This document shows positions 62,401-64,000 of a DNA stretch of 64,000 bases, in pieces. The notes under the pieces are model-generated. The model worked only from the letters and a program-made list of their open reading frames with translations. It ran no database searches and was not told the origin of the DNA. Source of the DNA: Balanoglossus misakiensis (taxonomy: Eukaryota; Hemichordata); contig CM082578.2 of assembly GCA_040954595.2 (NCBI GenBank), forward strand, positions 13,764,001 through 13,828,000, read 5' to 3'. A program made the position numbers and the translations under genes. Position 1 is the stretch's first letter. The number at the start of each line of letters is the position of its first letter.

Positions 62401-64000
62401 GAAATATCAAAATTTCTTCATTTTTTTGAAAAAAGCATGGGTTATAGCCCATGAAAATCATCCAAAAATGACAATTTTTCGACTTTCCGAAATATCAAAA
62501 TTTCTTCATTTTTTTGAAAAAAGCATGGGTTATAGCCCATGAAAATCATCCAAAAATGACAATTTTTCGACTTTCCGAAATATCAAAATTTCTTCATTTT
62601 TTTGAAAAAAGCATGGGTTATAGCCCATGAAAATCATCCAAAAATGACAATTTTTCGACTTTCCGAAATATCAAATTTTCTTCATTTTTTTGAAAAAAGC
62701 ATGGGTTATAGCCCATGAAAATCATCCAAAAATGACAATTTTTCGACTTTCCGAAATATCAAAATTTCTTCATTTTTTTGAAAAAAGCATGGGTTATAGC
62801 CCATGAAAATCATCCAAAAATGACAATTTTTCGACTTTCCGAAATATCAAAATTTCTTCATTTTTTTGAAAAAAGCATGGGTTATAGCCCATGAAAATCA
62901 TCCAAAAATGACAATTTTTCGACATTCCGAAATATCAAAATTTCTTCATTTTTTTTAAAAAAGCATGGGTTATAGCCCATGAAAATCATCCAAAAATGAC
63001 AATTTTTCGACTTTCCGAAATATCAAAATTTCTTCATTTTTTTGAAAAAAGCATGGGTTATAGCCCATGAAAATCATCCAAAAATGACAATTTTTCGACT
63101 TTCCGAAATATCAAAATTTCTTCATTTTTTTGAAAAAAGCATGGGTTATAGCCCATGAAAATCATCCAAAAATGACAATTTTTCGACTTTCCGAAATATC
63201 AAAATTTCTTCATTTTTTTGAAAAAAGCATGGGTTATAGCCCATGAAAATCATCCAAAAATGACAATTTTTCGACTTTCCGAAATATCAAAATTTCTTCA
63301 TTTTTTTGAAAAAAGCATGGGTTATAGCCCATGAAAATCATCCAAAAATGACAATTTTTCGACTTTCCGAAATATCAAAATTTCTTCATTTTTTTGAAAA
63401 AAGCATGGGTTATAGCCCATGAAAATCATCCAAAATTGACAATTTTTCGACTTTCCGAAATATCAAAATTTCTTCATTTTTTTGAAAAAAGCATGGGTTA
63501 TAGCCCATGAAAATCATCCAAAAATGACAATTTTTCGACTTTCCGAAATATCAAAATTTCTTCATTTTTTTGAAAAAAGCATGGGTTATAGCCCATGAAA
63601 ATCATCCAAAAATGACAATTTTTCGACTTTCCGAAATATCAAAATTTCTTCATTTTTTTGAAAAAAGCATGGGTTATAGCCCATGAAAATCATCCAAAAT
63701 TGACAATTTTTCGACTTTCCGAAATATCAAAATTTCTTCATTTTTTTGAAAAAGCATGGGTTATAGCCCATGAAAATCATCCAAAAATGACAATTTTTCG
63801 ACTTTCCGAAATATCAAAATTTCTTCATTTTTTTGAAAAAAGCATGGGTTATAGCCCATGAAAATCATCCAAAAATGACAATTTTTCGACTTTCCGAAAT
63901 ATCAAATTTTCTTCATTTTTTTGAAAAAAGCATGGGTTATAGCCCATGAAAATCATCCAAAAATGACAATTTTTCGACTTTCCGAAATATCAAATTTTCT
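44454..64000 (+). repeat. 88-bp AT-rich satellite array (continues past window end)
   Basis: Roughly 220 head-to-tail copies of an 88-bp monomer, about 28% GC, all in one orientation. The monomer contains a near-perfect 16-bp palindrome ATGGGTTATAGCCCAT centred on TATA, followed by ATGACAATTTTTCGACTTTCC and A/T tracts. Most copies differ by only a few bases. Marker variants cluster regionally: TTCAATTTTTT (about 47.2-55.2 kb), GTAAAAAGC (mainly 50.9-53.6 kb), and AAAGTG, AAATTG, GAAAAATC and CTCAAAATC (mainly after 55.5 kb). Rare monomers have deletions (47720, 51835, 53129). The short Met-starting frames within it come from the periodic sequence and are not genes. Confidence 0.98.

Noticed and set aside
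44509-63861. Recurrent 67-78-residue open frames beginning MKKAWVIAHENHP
   Set aside because: They are by-products of the 88-bp satellite. The unit is not a multiple of three, so frames open and close periodically, and they vary only with satellite indels.
44454-64000. CRISPR-like array
   Set aside because: The window is eukaryotic, and the repeats are contiguous 88-bp monomers with no unique spacers.

Overview
This window is animal (metazoan) nuclear DNA. Genes are split by short GT-AG introns, intergenic DNA is AT-rich, and small DNA transposons are scattered through it. The last 19.6 kb is a tandem satellite. The proteins match bilaterian families that vertebrates also have, but introns are short and repeats are unlike vertebrate ones. 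A marine invertebrate (hemichordate, cephalochordate or lophotrochozoan) is most likely; I cannot name the species. Gene models below were built by hand from splice sites, reading phase and remembered family sequence patterns, without database searches.

Layout: (1) 228-476 (+), last coding exon of a proline-rich SH3-ligand protein. (2) 3747-7054 (-), THUMPD3-like tRNA guanosine N2-methyltransferase, 9 exons, one only 14 nt. (3) 7282-9637 (+), RXYLT1-like ribitol xylosyltransferase, 6 exons, head-to-head with THUMPD3. (4) 11396-12425 (-), FAM72. (5) 13142-15723 (+), REXO4-like exonuclease, head-to-head with FAM72. (6) 16491-20630 (+), SSUH2-like zinc-finger protein with a His-rich loop. (7) 21989-30636 (-), CLCA-type metalloprotease/VWA membrane protein. 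(8) 33036-35754 (-), PDHB. (9) 36245-39753 (+), SLC25A3 phosphate carrier, head-to-head with PDHB. (10) 40786-41672 (-), a small secreted resistin-like protein. (11) 42-44.3 kb, gene-free DNA with a truncated transposon. (12) 44336-64000, an 88-bp satellite of roughly 220 copies with local higher-order structure and an inverted, diverged left edge.

There is no operon logic. Three divergent pairs (THUMPD3/RXYLT1, FAM72/REXO4, PDHB/SLC25A3) have start codons 228, 717 and 491 bp apart and probably share promoters. The PDHB/SLC25A3 pair joins two mitochondrial energy-metabolism genes. The most unusual items are the satellite, a Harbinger-like MITE whose target-site duplication forms part of a THUMPD3 splice donor, the 14-nt exon coding the methyltransferase catalytic motif, a GC-AG intron in CLCA, the His-rich six-module SSUH2 with a CaaX end, and the resistin-like gene.
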